A stretch of DNA of 64,000 bases from Mastigias papua (taxonomy: Eukaryota > Cnidaria > Scyphozoa > Rhizostomeae > Mastigiidae): assembly GCA_964019165.1 (NCBI GenBank), contig OZ025281.1, positions 9,856,388-9,920,387 on the forward strand. The letters run 5' to 3'. A program made the position numbers and the translations under genes. The notes under the pieces are model-generated. The model made no database searches. It was not told the DNA's origin and saw only the letters and a list, made by a program, of their open reading frames with translations. Numbering within the stretch: position 1 is the first letter of the stretch; the number at the start of each line of letters is the position of its first letter. Shown here piece after piece: positions 1 to 13,500 of this stretch.

Positions 1-3000
1 ATTTGGCTATGGCTCGTCCAGGAACGACTTTCAACGTGTACCAAAACAAATCCAATGTGCCATAATATGAAAGGGAAGACTATCATTTAGTTGGCATTCA
101 ACTATAGCAAGATCTAGGAAATCAATTTTGCGTTTTAAGTACTGAGTGATTTAAATATTGATCTCTGGTGGGGAATAAAAGTGGCGCATAATTAGTATTA
201 GAATTCGCTAAAAAAAAAGTTGCGGATTTGACTCACTGTGGATTTGGATTTGGATTTTGGATTTTAGATTCAAATTTGGATCTGTAATCGGGGAAATTGG
301 TGGGCCATTGAAAGTACGTTATTCAAAATTAGTTCAAACTAACTTTCTCTTTAATATGTTACGATTTGCTAATGTGTGGAGAACATTGCGATTAATCAAA
401 TAGTCTTTTAGATAACTTGCTAGATTTTGGTTTCTGCCGCGCTCTTTTTCTACTTGCAAGGAATGACCATATTTTTAGTTCGCATTCTGTCGTACTTAAT
501 GACAGATGTTGAATCAGTGATGTTAACGTGCATTGGATTGGAAACTAGCAAAATTATTGTACATTTTACTGGTTTTTGTGAGTGACTGGCGATGCTGACT
601 TGTGCGTGACTTTTGATGACTCGCAAGCGTCCAAGTAGCTATAATGAATCTACGCTTTGCCAACAAATGACATGTTCATCCGAATTAACCGATTTCTTGC
701 TGGGCAAAGACTTCGAGCATTTCTTTCTATGCATAAAAACCACGATTTTGATGCAGAACATAAATTGTCTTCGAAAAGGCGAAATTAAATGAATGTTCCC
801 AACAGCTATTCAATTGATACTCACTGATACAAACGGACATAGATTATGTAGTGCTCTATAGCAAAGTACAAAGCGTGGAAACGGTTACAGAAATAAACTT
901 ATCTGTACTGCTAACAGATTAAACTTGCACAACAAAATACACAAAATATGTAGTTACTCTGTAAGCGGCAAATGCACTCAAATGCCCCAGATTTTCCCTA
1001 TCTTTATCGCTAAGGAAAATTTCTAATAAATAACAGATTGAAGCAATCCATTTATTTATCTACTTTTTAAGAGTGTGAAACTAGAAAACAAGGCAATGTA
1101 GACAAGCAATTCGATCCTACTCTCGTTCTCTTCTATTTGGTCAAAACATAGGGTGCCTCTACTTTTGTATACTAGGAAGTCTTTCATCCCTTCCAGCCTA
1201 TCGTATTGACATTGAAAAGCAGAGCATCCTTCCTAGTATTCACAATGCTCTGAGGGAACTCAATGTACTTCAAGAATCACTAGTTGCTTTGCTCTTCATA
1301 ATTTAACGATATGGTATCTCTATGTTAAGTTAAATGAGTGGATGCCAAAGCACGAAATAAACGAGTCTCCACCATACTCAAAAGATCAAGTAAGCGAAGA
1401 TAGGCTACTAAAGGAATGCTGGAATTAAGATTGGGAGCTAGCTAATGGTTTTAATATCAGTATATTGAAATATGAAATAACTTATGAATTGGGACTGCAC
1501 TTGAAGATCAAATGTCCTATATGGAAAATTTGTGCTCAACTTTGAAATATAGAATATTTAATACTTACCATTAAATACAGAATCTATGATGTATGGTACA
1601 ACTTTCCCTACCCATAAAAGAGTCTGGTCGCTTACAGCACTTCTCTGCTGGTTTGCGCCATCTTCATCTGAGGACCTTTTAATGTCCCCCTCATACAGTC
1701 CCATGACATCCATTTCTATGAAGAAGCAAGACTTCATTGCCAACTCAATGGTTGTCTATCCACATTATGGAATTTACATATATCTACCTAAATTAGCCCT
1801 GTTCCAATCTGTATTCAAATCTCTTACAAGAGAGCCAGGTTAACACTTGGAGACCGGTAATTCTGCGTAAATAACGTTTTACAGACTTTGTTGTTTGAGA
1901 ACTTCATGTGCTTTTTAGAACTTTGTCTTCATACAAGTAGATGAATGTAGAGGTAAAAACGTGATAATTGAAATAAACAAGCTGAGCTACTCCAGGCTGG
2001 AAATGTGCTGAAGGATATTTGGCATAAAAATAGGCCCACGGTATTGCAGCCTTCCTACTTACTGCTACTAACTGTATTAGCCGAAATACAAGCTCTACGT
2101 CATGTAACATTTGCCTGGTTTATATTAAAGTATCGTGTACAGTGTGATGACATCCCTGAGCTGAAACGTACATTGATATAGTACAGCAGCATCCTAGCTT
2201 GCATATCCTTTTCAAAGAAGTAAAAACATGAAAGAGGTAAAGAAGATTTCAGGCATTAGAAAACTGTAAAATTTCATATGCTTTGACTGATCTTTCTTGT
2301 AAGGAAAGTTGCCCGTTAGTTGTAAGGAAACAATTCTTCACCAAATTGGAGGAAATAGACGCTTTTACATTGATAAGACTGTAATATAATGGTCAAATTA
2401 TTCGATAGAAATTCTGTTGCCGAACAGCAAAAGAGAGCCCGCCACATTTTATTCTCTACCAATCAGAGGAGCCAATAAGTTGCTTCCATCTTTATGTCTT
2501 TTTCACATTGTAGCGTCATTTGGAACCAGAGTTGCCGTGGAGAAATCACTTCTCACAAGTTTTGACCCGGTGTCATTCATTTCCTAGCTTAGGGCTACGA
2601 GGTATCTATGGAAAATGGACTTACGATGTTCTAATTAAAGGCTCCGCTCTGTAAATGAACATGAATTTTTTCCGTTCCAAACTTTTCGAGTAATGATTTC
2701 TATACTGCAACTCTACTTCAATTTGGAGTTACAATGAAAGATGTAAGAACTGGAAGCATCATCACCAGACTTAAGGCTACCATAGTTAAATTTACTTTGC
2801 TACATAAATGGTAATGACTGGTTAATAATTTGATGTAAACTAATCCACTGATTTGTCGAGAACAAAATTAGGATCTGTTGAACAGTAATCCGTGCCGCGG
2901 CATGACTAGACAACGGCTCTTTAACCATTATAGAATTCTCGAGAGGATGTCAGGCATATGGGGACATGGAGGGATGGGAATATATTCGAATGAAAATATT

Positions 3001-4050
3001 CGACAAGTTTAGTGAAATACTTCGTAGACTTGTTTAATAGTGAGCCCTATACGTTGATGATCCAGAAAAAGGTAGTACTTAGATAACATCTGAAATAAAG
3101 ACATATAATATTACAATTGAAGGAGAAGAATGGACAGCACATGTTAAGTCACAAAAGACGATTAAAATTGAATGACTATTGTCATAATAAGGATCTAGGT
3201 ATTACATTCCAACTTAAAATATCAAGGAATTTAATTGGCCTATACAAACAGTCGCAAATATAAGGCATATTTTATGTGTAATAAGTCCTACCCACTTCTG
3301 GACCATCAATTTAATTTTGCACAAGTTGCCTTACTGTTGCACAAGGTGCTTTAATGTTGAAAAAGGAGGGAATGAATGAAATTGTTTAATAGCACTCATT
3401 TGGAAAGTAATAAATGACCCAAATTTATCGAATAGCTCTTTACTTGTCACATAGAGAATTTCATGGGATTTCATGTCAAAATTCAATGAGCAAAATACAG
3501 CACCAGTTATCTTTAATAAAGAATCCGTACTCCTGTATTCCAATAGGAGTACTTTGTAATCGGACAATAAACTGTTATCTTGAACAAGGAAGCACCGGAC
3601 ACATGCTCAGCATATTGTCATATTCAAATTTATATATGCATTTGTTGATTTCTTTCTACGTCTCTTTTAAGTTTGTTTGATTTTTGTCTGTTTCTCTTTA
3701 TAATGTGTATAAAGCAAAACAAACCTTCGTTAACCTTTAGTATTCGATCAAATGGATTTACATCTCCGTCAATGCCAATATCTCTTTCAGTCTCTACTTT
3801 AACCTCGTTGTGAAGTAGGTCATCTTGGGAGTTTTCTAAAATTCAAATCAAAAACTAAATGTACGGTTGCATGCAATCTCAGCTTTAGAAGAAAGTTTGT
3901 CACAAATCATCAGAGGGAAAATCAAGGACTCTTACAGGTAGGCTTCTGTACTGAAGAATTTATGAGGAAGGTAGGAGTGTAGGCTAGTCTCATAATTGAT
4001 TGCTGCACTAGAAATTCCCTGATAAAGGGGATGCTCAAAGTGGCCAAATT
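1..4050. other. Unannotated AT-rich DNA
   Basis: I see no convincing coding sequence here. The open frames are short (under 90 codons), overlap on both strands and show no recognisable domain. A small GGATTT-type tandem run lies at 240-265. The stretch could hold intron, intergenic DNA or decayed repeats that cannot be told apart by eye. Confidence 0.5.
240..265. repeat. Short GGATTT tandem repeat
   Basis: Four consecutive units of GGATTT or GGATTTT are visible, followed by looser ATTT-rich sequence to about 285. It is a minor simple repeat with no apparent function. Confidence 0.6.
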
Positions 4051-4291
4051 ATCGTCACCAGCATCATTATCCTCATCATCATCACTGTCATCATCATTAT
4101 CATCATAATAATCATCATTTTCATTATCATCAAAAGCATTATCATCAAAATCATCATCATCACCATCATCATCATCTCCAGTAGCATCATCATCATCATT
4201 ATCATCATCATCATCATCACTACCATCATTAACATCATCATCATCATCATCATCATCATTACCATCATCATTATCCTCATCACCAGTATCA
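4051..4291. repeat. (ATC)n/(GAT)n microsatellite, imperfect
   Basis: About 240 bases of imperfect ATC triplets are interrupted by ATT, ACC and AGC variants. On the minus strand one frame reads as a poly-aspartate/asparagine ORF (3922-4365) and a second as poly-methionine. Both are by-products of the triplet and neither is treated as a gene. The interruptions suggest an old tract. Confidence 0.9.
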
Positions 4292-4620
4292 TGTCTGCTT
4301 GTCTGTTCTCCCTCTACGCCCCTTGAGGGGCCTAGGCTTACCCTAGGATACGTTCTTGCCTTCAAATTGTTTAGAAGAGGTGATTGAGCCAGCTACACTC
4401 AATCTACTCTGCTACCCCAACAGTTACTTATCAAAAATGAAGCTTGTATCTGCTAAGCCTGAATTTTACTGAAAGGACGTGGTTCGACAGTTTACCACAG
4501 GTGGTCAACATCTGGCCCAATTCTGAATCTCTGCGGAATAAATTACTATGAGCGTAAGGCAAGTGCACCTCTGTGCTTGCTTGCCACTACGAGTAGGACA
4601 CCAAACACAGGGCTAGCCAC

Positions 4621-4720
4621 CAGCATCATCATCATCATCAGCATCATCATCATCATCATTATGATAATCATCGTTATTTTTATTATAAACAACAGAATTA
4701 TTATCAACATCATCATCAAC
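4621..4720. repeat. Second (ATC)n microsatellite, imperfect
   Basis: A second ATC-rich tract lies about 330 bases downstream of the first, with an ATT-rich middle part. It may be an independent expansion or a piece of the same low-complexity region. Confidence 0.85.
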
Positions 4721-6823
4721 GACGTATGCAAGGAGCTTTCTACATATGAATTAGTGCTTCTAAGCTGAGAATGTATCTTGTAACTGTTAGTTGTTCTCTT
4801 ATTAAATCCAATTATGTCTTGAACTTCTCACGTTCACATTCCAATTGAAATCCAAATTTCTCTAATACTAGGTAATTTGCGACTGGTAGACAAGGGTAAA
4901 TGTAGTGCACATATGTAACCCAAAAACATTTCGTGGGTGCACACCCCCAGACCCCCATTTCTCAGCAACTGATGAAGTGGCATCTGAGTGAGGGTATGAT
5001 TGGAAACCACACAGTAATATTTCTGCTGTTTTTCATGGTTATCCAAGATATTATACAATTCCACTTACTTTTTATGTCCTTCATCTCAAATTGCTTTAAA
5101 ATCTCATGTTCATTTATTTAAATTTAAATGAAATGTATACACTGAAGTTTCTATACTCCTGCCAATCAACCTGCAGAGCCAGTCCCCTAATTCTATAAAT
5201 CTTTAAAAATCATACTCAGTTCTTTAAATAGGTACCACTTAAAGCTCCCCAAACCAACAGCAATAGCTACAATAACATATAGAAACAGTTTGGCTGGTGT
5301 CTTGTTATTGTAAATTATTTGCTTGAAAGTATGCTAAAGTTCAACGAATTTCTCGTCACCATGCTCCTTTTCCTCTTGCTAAAACGCTAAAAGACGGCTA
5401 TTGAACACCAGCCCTTGCTTGCTCAATCATTCCAACTCTAGTTTTTTCTATCGCTTTTAAATACCTTTACTTGCATCACAAACTACGTACATATCTATAA
5501 TATAACTAATTCTAGCTCCATAACGTAAGTGCTTTCTGCAATATTACGAGTGTATATTAGCGAGATATAATGATAGGTTCGAATAAATGTTAGATCTAAT
5601 GCAAAACTCTGGCACACATTTCTACTGTAGTGAATATGCAAGACTGTTCAGTTCAAGGATAGCTTTGATTTTTTATTCAAGGGGCAGGATTCGCTGCTCT
5701 CTACCTTTTAATAATCGACCTCAAAAGCATATGGGAATGTGAAAGATATTGTGGAAAGGCAAGATAAAATATTTTAGAGGTTATTTTTTCATAGTAGAGA
5801 TGAGCGTAATTCTTCTTATGCTGGGCAATTAAAAGAAAATATTTCATAACTTATGGCATTATTGTATTTCTATCGACATTATCTTGGATCAAATGCATTT
5901 GCTTCCTTTGAACATATTAACATGAGCTTCCATTGGTCGATGAACTAGAAGGAAGGTATCCCATCACCAACTGTGTATTTGCACATAAAGATGTATTAAG
6001 TTGTAGAAGATTAGGTTAACCAGATTAAAAAATAGTAGTTCAAAAGCTACTTTAGTTTGTAGATATACTTTCAAAGTACCTTTCGTTGGCAAAGAGGAAC
6101 AGCCAAGGATGAAAAAAACTGACAGTAGGACGAAGATGTTTTCTTCTAGTTTCATCATTTCAGCCAGCTGTGAATACCGTTCTCAAGTTATCTGCAACGC
6201 TTGAATAAGGTATGTCAAATTATAATATTTTAGAAAAAGTTTAATTGGTTTTTTCCATGACAACAAATTTATCATGGAAATATTTAGCTCTGTTGTTCAA
6301 GATCTCTTGTACTTATGTCCAGTTAAAAGCTAGAGCTATTAGCTAGCCAGGATTAATCTAACATTTTCTACTATCACACAATTGGCTACATAGAGATCAA
6401 TTAAAGTTTGTGAATATTACTTCTGGAAATGAAATGACCTACCAAATATCCTCTATTCAAACTATGCTCTCTATCGTGAGAAGAAAACTTTGGCTTATCT
6501 ATCCAAGGTAAGGTACAGCTCACAAAAAGATCAATTGCTAGGAAAATAATCTTCTGCGCACTGTTAATATATGAAAATGCTTTGCTTGTGGTCTGACTTT
6601 ATCGTTCAGATGAAAGTCACAAGCAGTACCTTCAAGGAATTTCTACCGCATTGGCCACAGTGGCGTAGCATCAGGTTATTCAAGGTATTCAGTGAATACC
6701 CTACAATTTCTAGAAAAATTAATAATCTGCATTATGTTGCGATAACGGTACTATTTCTCAAATACTCAGTCAAATGGCAAATTTAACTCCTTTTAACGTC
6801 TGTACCTGCCATAATATTCAAGC
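4721..6823. other. Unannotated AT-rich DNA
   Basis: No gene, terminal repeat or transposon protein is recognisable in this stretch. Open frames are all under 80 codons and overlap on opposite strands. A CAGTGGCGTAGC motif at 6658-6669 has an inverted partner near 8704 and is discussed in the findings. Confidence 0.45.
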
Positions 6824-7530
6824 TTTTTTTGTTTTCTTTTTTTTTTAAATATTAAAATAAAATAAAAATACAATATAATACTTTGTTTGCACCACATACA
6901 GCCGGAAAGGACTCTGAGTCATCTGGTCCCAACTGCATATGGTGCTTACTATTTAGCATATTTACATCAAAATAAGAAAAGGTCATCTCACATCAGATGT
7001 CCCATGATTAACAATTATTTGATAAAATGACATGCTAGATGTCTAGGAAAAACAATTTAAGCATATATATTGAATATTTGAAGATGTCCAATAATACTAG
7101 ACATTTGATGTGAGATGAGCTATTTACTATTCTAAACAAACCCAACTACGATAGAAAAATTAAAAATAGATAATGCGCTGCTGTTGTATGTGCTCACACC
7201 ACCCTTCTAGTCGACAAGATAAATGATATTGTTGCCTCCAGGATTAATTTATTAGCTATATCGTTAAAACGCAGATTTCCAAAAAGGAGAAGTTCACAAA
7301 GGGTACCGGAGCTTAGATTTCCAAGCTCAAGTCCAGGGATTCTCGAAAGCTGGTCAAGGAGGTCGTTTCGCATCTGATCATAAATAGGGCAATGCAGGAT
7401 AAAATGCTCATTGTCTTCAATACCTGAGTTGCACGCACAGATGGGACTTAAGGATTCAAAGTTGTGCCTAAATTTATGTTCATTCAGGGGACTGAATTTA
7501 ACACGGAGCTTAGTTAGGCATCTCACGCCA
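6824..7530 (-). mobile_element. LINE 3' end, truncated
   Basis: The minus strand holds the C-terminal coding end of a non-LTR retrotransposon, then about 350 bases of 3' UTR, then an A-rich tail seen on the plus strand as the T-rich run 6824-6846. This is the expected layout of a 5'-truncated LINE copied from its poly(A) end. The upstream part is missing or decayed beyond about 7530, and I could not identify a target-site duplication. Confidence 0.65.
7194..7526 (-). pseudogene. LINE reverse transcriptase C-terminal zinc-knuckle fragment
   Basis: A 110-residue open frame reads like the tail of a LINE ORF2 product. It begins near the family's LNEHKFRHNF-type block and continues into a cysteine-histidine cluster (CACN...EHFILHCPIY...R). 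That block follows the RT domain in many animal LINEs and is thought to bind nucleic acid. The catalytic RT domain is absent. The fragment is a dead 3' remnant; the clade (jockey or CR1 side) is uncertain. Confidence 0.65.
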
Positions 7531-10500
7531 CGTATATCACGAACTTCAAATATTCAAGCTGTGCAAGTGTTCAGATGTGAATCGTTTGGAAGCAAGCAGA
7601 TTTGTGAAGATAATGCAGAGGACCGAACAGCAACTTCATGTTAAACAGAAGTTCGTCACAAATACGCAGTGAATACCCGGTAGGGTGTTTTTACAAATCA
7701 AAATGCTCCATTCATGAATAAATTTTCCCTTAATGAGCGAAAACAGTCTAAAAATACGCTGAGAAATGCCCAGCGTCCAGCCTCATACTTCTAAAACCTC
7801 ACATAGAGGCTAATAAACAATAAGCTTGAGTACTTGGAGTGGCCGTAGCGGAGTTGTTATGGAATACGAAGTAAGTACGACACGTGAAATTTTTAATAGA
7901 CGAGTTGAAAGACTGACTTTTTAGCAAGACAGTTCTAGTCAGATGTAAATTATGTGATGTGGCAGCAGCAGCAAGAAAGACAAGTGAAAGGTAGGTAGCT
8001 CGTAGAGGTTCAGTCGCACATAGGCCAAGTTCCTCAATGTCTCATTTTTTGGTGCTAGGAGAAGCCTATAACTGTTTTCATTTCGTGAACATTATAACGA
8101 TAGACGTCAATGATTCCCACAATATTAGTAAATATATGTAAGTTCCCTGGCTTAGTCTCTTTCCGTTTACATAATGCGTGCTGCTAGATTTGCACATTCC
8201 AATGCAAAGGTATGCAGAGTCATGTGATATTGTCCCTATCAACATTCTGACTTATTATTAGTCATTCTCTGCTATTGTCCAGTTGCTATTGTGAAGAGTG
8301 TTCTTTTGTTGAGGCTTCGAGAACCTTCTAGGCTTTGTTGTTATAGGTCCTGATCATGAGTTGTTAGATGGATTTAACTTGAGTATGAGGGAATAAGCGG
8401 TGGGTGATATCGTCATATTGCTGATTGAAAACTCATTTTCAAAATTATCACTTGCTGAAAAAGAGGATTATTGATAAAGGGAAGCCGAATCCTTACAATA
8501 AGATCACACAGCCTAGATACAATATCTAGTATTAATTTCCGGTTCCTTTCTGCTCTGTGACCATGACCAACTGGTGAATACAGGGTAGGAGATTAAGTTT
8601 TTTACTAGCTAGATATTTATGCTCAGGGCGATAAATGCCACAGAACGTTAACTAGCCACACCCAGTCGCACCCTATGATAGAATACCCAGTCAAAAATGT
8701 CACGCTACGCCACTGTTCTCTAAACTCAGAGAATCTATACTCTCGAAAGTGAATGCAAAATAGATTACAGACTGATTGTTTTGTTAAGGTACTTCTCAAC
8801 ATAGAAGTATGGTTGACTTCAGTTATGCAGCTAAATTTTCTGTTTCTTCATCTTTCTTCGTCACATTAAATGAGAAGAGAGGAAAGAATTATGTATCATA
8901 TAACATCTGGTGCTCAAACGTAGGATGAATAGTGCATACAAAAAAGCTCGCAGATGGGAAATGTGAGAATTGATATTTGAAAGAGAAGCTCAAAAATGGC
9001 GTCACAGCAATATAAAACAAAGCATTTTTACCTCCGCAGATCGGAGCTATCCGGTGTCGTGTAATTCACATGAAAATGGAGCCACTTTGATCCAGATGGT
9101 GTGCAACCAATCCGGAGCGAAAATGAATCCCATATCATGTAACTCGGGCCTCAGTTTTGTCTTGAGCTGGGAGCTAGTATACTCCCTCACAATAACTAAA
9201 GGCACCACATAATGTATACATGCATACACTATTCCAATGTTCTTCAACTGTATATTAATATTTTCTTTGTTATTGTTTTATCTATACTAACAACAATAAC
9301 AAGTTATGCAAGGTCTTGTGGCCTTCACAGCGAGGAAAGACGCGAAATCATCTAGTCATTTCTACAGTTGACACGTACAAGCTTCTTATCATTAACAACA
9401 CTAATACCTATACAGAGGATCATGACAGCCGCACGAAAGAGATTTGAAAATACTAATACATATCGACTGCACGCAAAGAAATATACATATATTCATATGG
9501 TACCAATTTACGCTCCATAGGGTTAGAGTAAGCCCTAGAGTTATTCATAAAGGTTTCGGGTTAGCGCTAGCTATTTCGTGTCTATATATGAATTGTGAAG
9601 CCCATTTATAGTTAACATAATTTCTGAAATTCTCCGCCCACCCCGGTTATTCCAACTCCTCGTTTATTAGGTTTTTAGGAAATTTCCAAACCCCCTACTG
9701 TTTCAACTCTCCAAGTCTATTTGGGACTTAAAAGTATCATTTTGCTTTCGCAGAGTACATCTACGTTTTGAGCTGCTTTTCTTCAAAGTCGAGCGTTTTA
9801 AAGAGTTTTATAGTTTTTTCGTTTTGATCTTACAGTTAGTAAGGGATGAATGCAATTATGTTTTACTTACTCAACAAACCTCCAAGCCTTCATGACATCA
9901 TTGATTTCAACTAATAAACACAATGATACTCGTAATATAGATCTGCAAATTGAAGTATCTGCATAATTTCGTATGCAGTTAGCACAAATTAAAAGTTGAC
10001 AGTCCAATGGAAGGAGCTTGTCGGACCTAGTGCTACTGCTATGCTGCGATGTTCTGTTACCAAGTTATGCCGTCATAGCTTCTGACACACAGTGTCTGGG
10101 AAATGCAGTTGCATATTCATTTTCAGAGTTCGTAAAAAGATGGTGGATAGCTCTCTTTGTGGTAGATGCTGTCTGGTTTACTTCACAGATCGCCAATGAT
10201 TGAAGAGCTTCTGAGATCCACAATTGATTGAAAATAGAGTCAATTTTGCATTGCGACAAAGGGCAAAAGGGCACTATTTGCACCAGAGTCAGATATTTCA
10301 GAAAAGTTTATGAGTGAAGGATTTGTTACCTGAAACACCTGTCATGGTACCAAACGAGTAACGTCAAAATAACATCTGCATACCTATGCTAAGCTTCCAC
10401 ATTGTTTATTTAATCACCAGATGGTCACTGATCATACCACAGCTTTAAATGCCATTTTGAGACCTTTGCCTACAATACTGATAAAGACCAAGTGCCTTAC

Positions 10501-13500
10501 TGAATGCTAGAAAGCATTATGCAACGTTTACCCTTTTGTATCGGTATCTGCCGATTCTCATGGCAAGGATTACTCTTACGGTTATGATAGAGCCTGGTGG
10601 GAATTTATCGAGATCCAGCATTGAAGGAAATTAATGATTTGCTACTATCAGAATCCTGTATAGTGCAATATTCTTTTAACTGTGCAAGAAATTGATTTTG
10701 TACATGTTTAAGAGTGTGCAAATTATGACAATCAATGTCAATGCACTTACCTCATCACATTTCTTATGAACGTGTTCTGTACAGTTCTCATCAGTACAAC
10801 TGGGGTGGCATATCTTAACTGGGGGAGTGCAAGTGGTGATATATTCACTTCAAAATTGCAAGCAAAAGCAGTAAATCTTGATGAATCGAGCGTAATTGCC
10901 GGCTGTCATGTTTTCATGCATAAAAATGCCATCCGTTAAAAGGTGATGATCAATCATTCAGGCGTTCTTAGAAACTAATTTATAGGAGAACAAACTCGAA
11001 TCCTTTTTATGGTTTTATAATCATATTCATATGGATAACTGAAGCCTAAGTAAGCAAAGTAAGAATTTTCGACTCATAGTATTAGTAAGGAGGATAATAT
11101 TTTTCATGAACATAATGTATAATAATGAAAACATCGGTAAGTCTGATATAAATGTGTCCAGTTGTAGAAGTATTGATTTTAGGTCTAAGACAATGATTTA
11201 ATGTTCAATCTCTCTTCTAAAGTTCTTGAACAAGCTATAACATTTCACATTTCACGATAGAAGCCAAAGAAAAGAAATGAATAAGAAAGGAAGTTAAGAT
11301 GCAAAGATTTCTTTCAGATCCTACAACCATTCATGTGCTCTTCCATCGTAAAAATAATGTTTGTAAATTGCACAGTATTTCCCAATCTTACTTTTCAGTT
11401 TTTCACTTATGAAAATATTGTCTTCATCATGAATCTCAAGGTATTTTAGAAAACTTGCGTTGCTTCTTGGATACCGCCTTCAATTAGAGTTCTATGCATC
11501 ATTTGTCAAAGTCAACAACCTGTCTTTGAATATAGTGCCAATAACTCTATAACAAAAGTGATTCTCAAGCCAGCATAGGTGCATGCTGGTATATTTGAAG
11601 ATAAACGAGCATCTAATAAAATCTGAATTCATAATGAGCACCCGGTAGAGCATGGAAACTAGTACTCTATGATGTACAGGGCAGAATGCTTAAAATATGT
11701 CTTTACATTTTTGGAGTGGATAGGCCAAGCGTTCATAGCAGTACATGTTACAGCTACATATATTGGAAATAAATTATGGTATAGATGGTGATCTAATACA
11801 GCGATGCATAATGAAAAGGAAACAAATTGACTATCAATACAAAGACTGTCTTAAAGTTTTGAAATTTCAAAATTGTCAAATAAGATAATCCAATGGAGAA
11901 GAAAATCAAGCTAGTTAGGCCCAAAGAGTACTTAGAGTACAGCTTATTTTAAAGAGTTGAATTAGAAGAAATCAAATGAGCGCTAGATGTTGTAGGTTTT
12001 AAAGAAGCTTATTGCAAAGTTTCGTGGAGTTTAGGACATGATTTTTTTTATTTAGGCTTTGCACAAGAAAGCCAAAGGATAGGTTGAAATGCTGAAAGGA
12101 ACGAGATGACTTATATATTTCTTACCGTCACTGCAGTTTTCAGTTTTCTTCTTGAGGTGAAATTGACATTTCATTACTTTGAGCTTACAAAGGTCATTGC
12201 TATGATAAGATGGAATTTAGAATTTTGACTGTATTGTTCTTTACGATGTATCAAAGAATCATTCAGGAAGTTTAACAGATTGTGAAGGAACAATCAGTAT
12301 TTGTGATGGATAAAAATCGAGCTTACTTTATGGGTAAAATCGATAACATTATCAAGTATGTTTGAGAATCTGAGAATTTGAATCGAGCTAGGATAAAATG
12401 AACTTAAATTCAATTTTCTACAATAGGAATTAATTTAACACTAGTTGTCTACAAGAGCTAAAGTTCCTCCGAGTCTAAGGATTGAAAGAATTTAATCAGC
12501 AAGGCAAGGAAAGCCAACTATAGCAGCTTTGAAGTTTCCTAGTACTGATGTTTTCTGAAATTGGATATTATGATGTCTGCAAGTCATCGTGTGCAAAGCA
12601 AGAAACCGATAGGAGCAGTGCAGAAAAATATTTTTTCACAAGTTAAATCGCAGCCAAGCTTGCCTAAGACTATTCTTAAAAATGATCAATATTAGAGAAT
12701 TTTATTGTGCTCTATTAACATTGGAAACGTGATTGGATATTAACTTAATGTAACGATCAAATTTTAGCCACGGCCACATTTTGTAATCCAGAAATGCAGG
12801 ACTCCTAATAACTTCACTCCTTCAAAACGCTCATTTATATTTAGCTAAACTGTATGAAAAGCAAAATAATATCATTCGCTTTACAAAGGAATTTTCATTA
12901 TTAAAGTCACTTTATTTTGTTCCGCTTGCTTATTGCTCCTTCATCTTTGTAATTTCAGATTTGCGTCCGCTCAACGGGTGTGCTTCACAGAAAGATTATA
13001 TTTTCATAGGCTTCTAGCATATTTTTCATGTCCCGTAAAACTGTAGACGCAAGGGAGTTCCATACCATATCCACCACTTCGAATTACAGCTTTTTCAACA
13101 CTCCTCACATCTATTGTCCACTATATTTTTGTTAGGAAGTGACAGAAAATTTTTGTTCTTTGCTTGTAGTAGCCGAGATATATGAGAAGCGTCTTCTCAA
13201 TCTCTCACAACTGCAACTGCATTCATGTCTTGCTTATTTTCCATGCCATGCTGAACCTTCATGACCCCCTAATATCGACTTTCCATACTATCTGTATTCT
13301 CATGAGAATCCCTCCTCCATGATTAAGGAGAACAGTTGCTCAGGAAGTTATTATCAATTTTCATATAAAATACAAACGATTAGCCAGGACTTCAATTTTG
13401 TTTTGCTTGTTACTCGTTGATGTAGTATTCCTAGAGTTCTATTAAGTAGATCAATTGCCATGAAATCATATTAATTTCTGCCCCTTCAACTCCAACATTT

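Noticed and set aside
3922..4365. 147-codon acidic frame on the minus strand
   Set aside because: It is the antisense reading of an (ATC)n microsatellite. The non-repeat ends show no domain and a second frame of the same tract is equally open.
8970..9212. 80-codon frame with a repeated SCNS motif
   Set aside because: The underlying DNA has imperfect inverted or direct repeats, so the motif probably reflects a decayed repeat rather than a protein.
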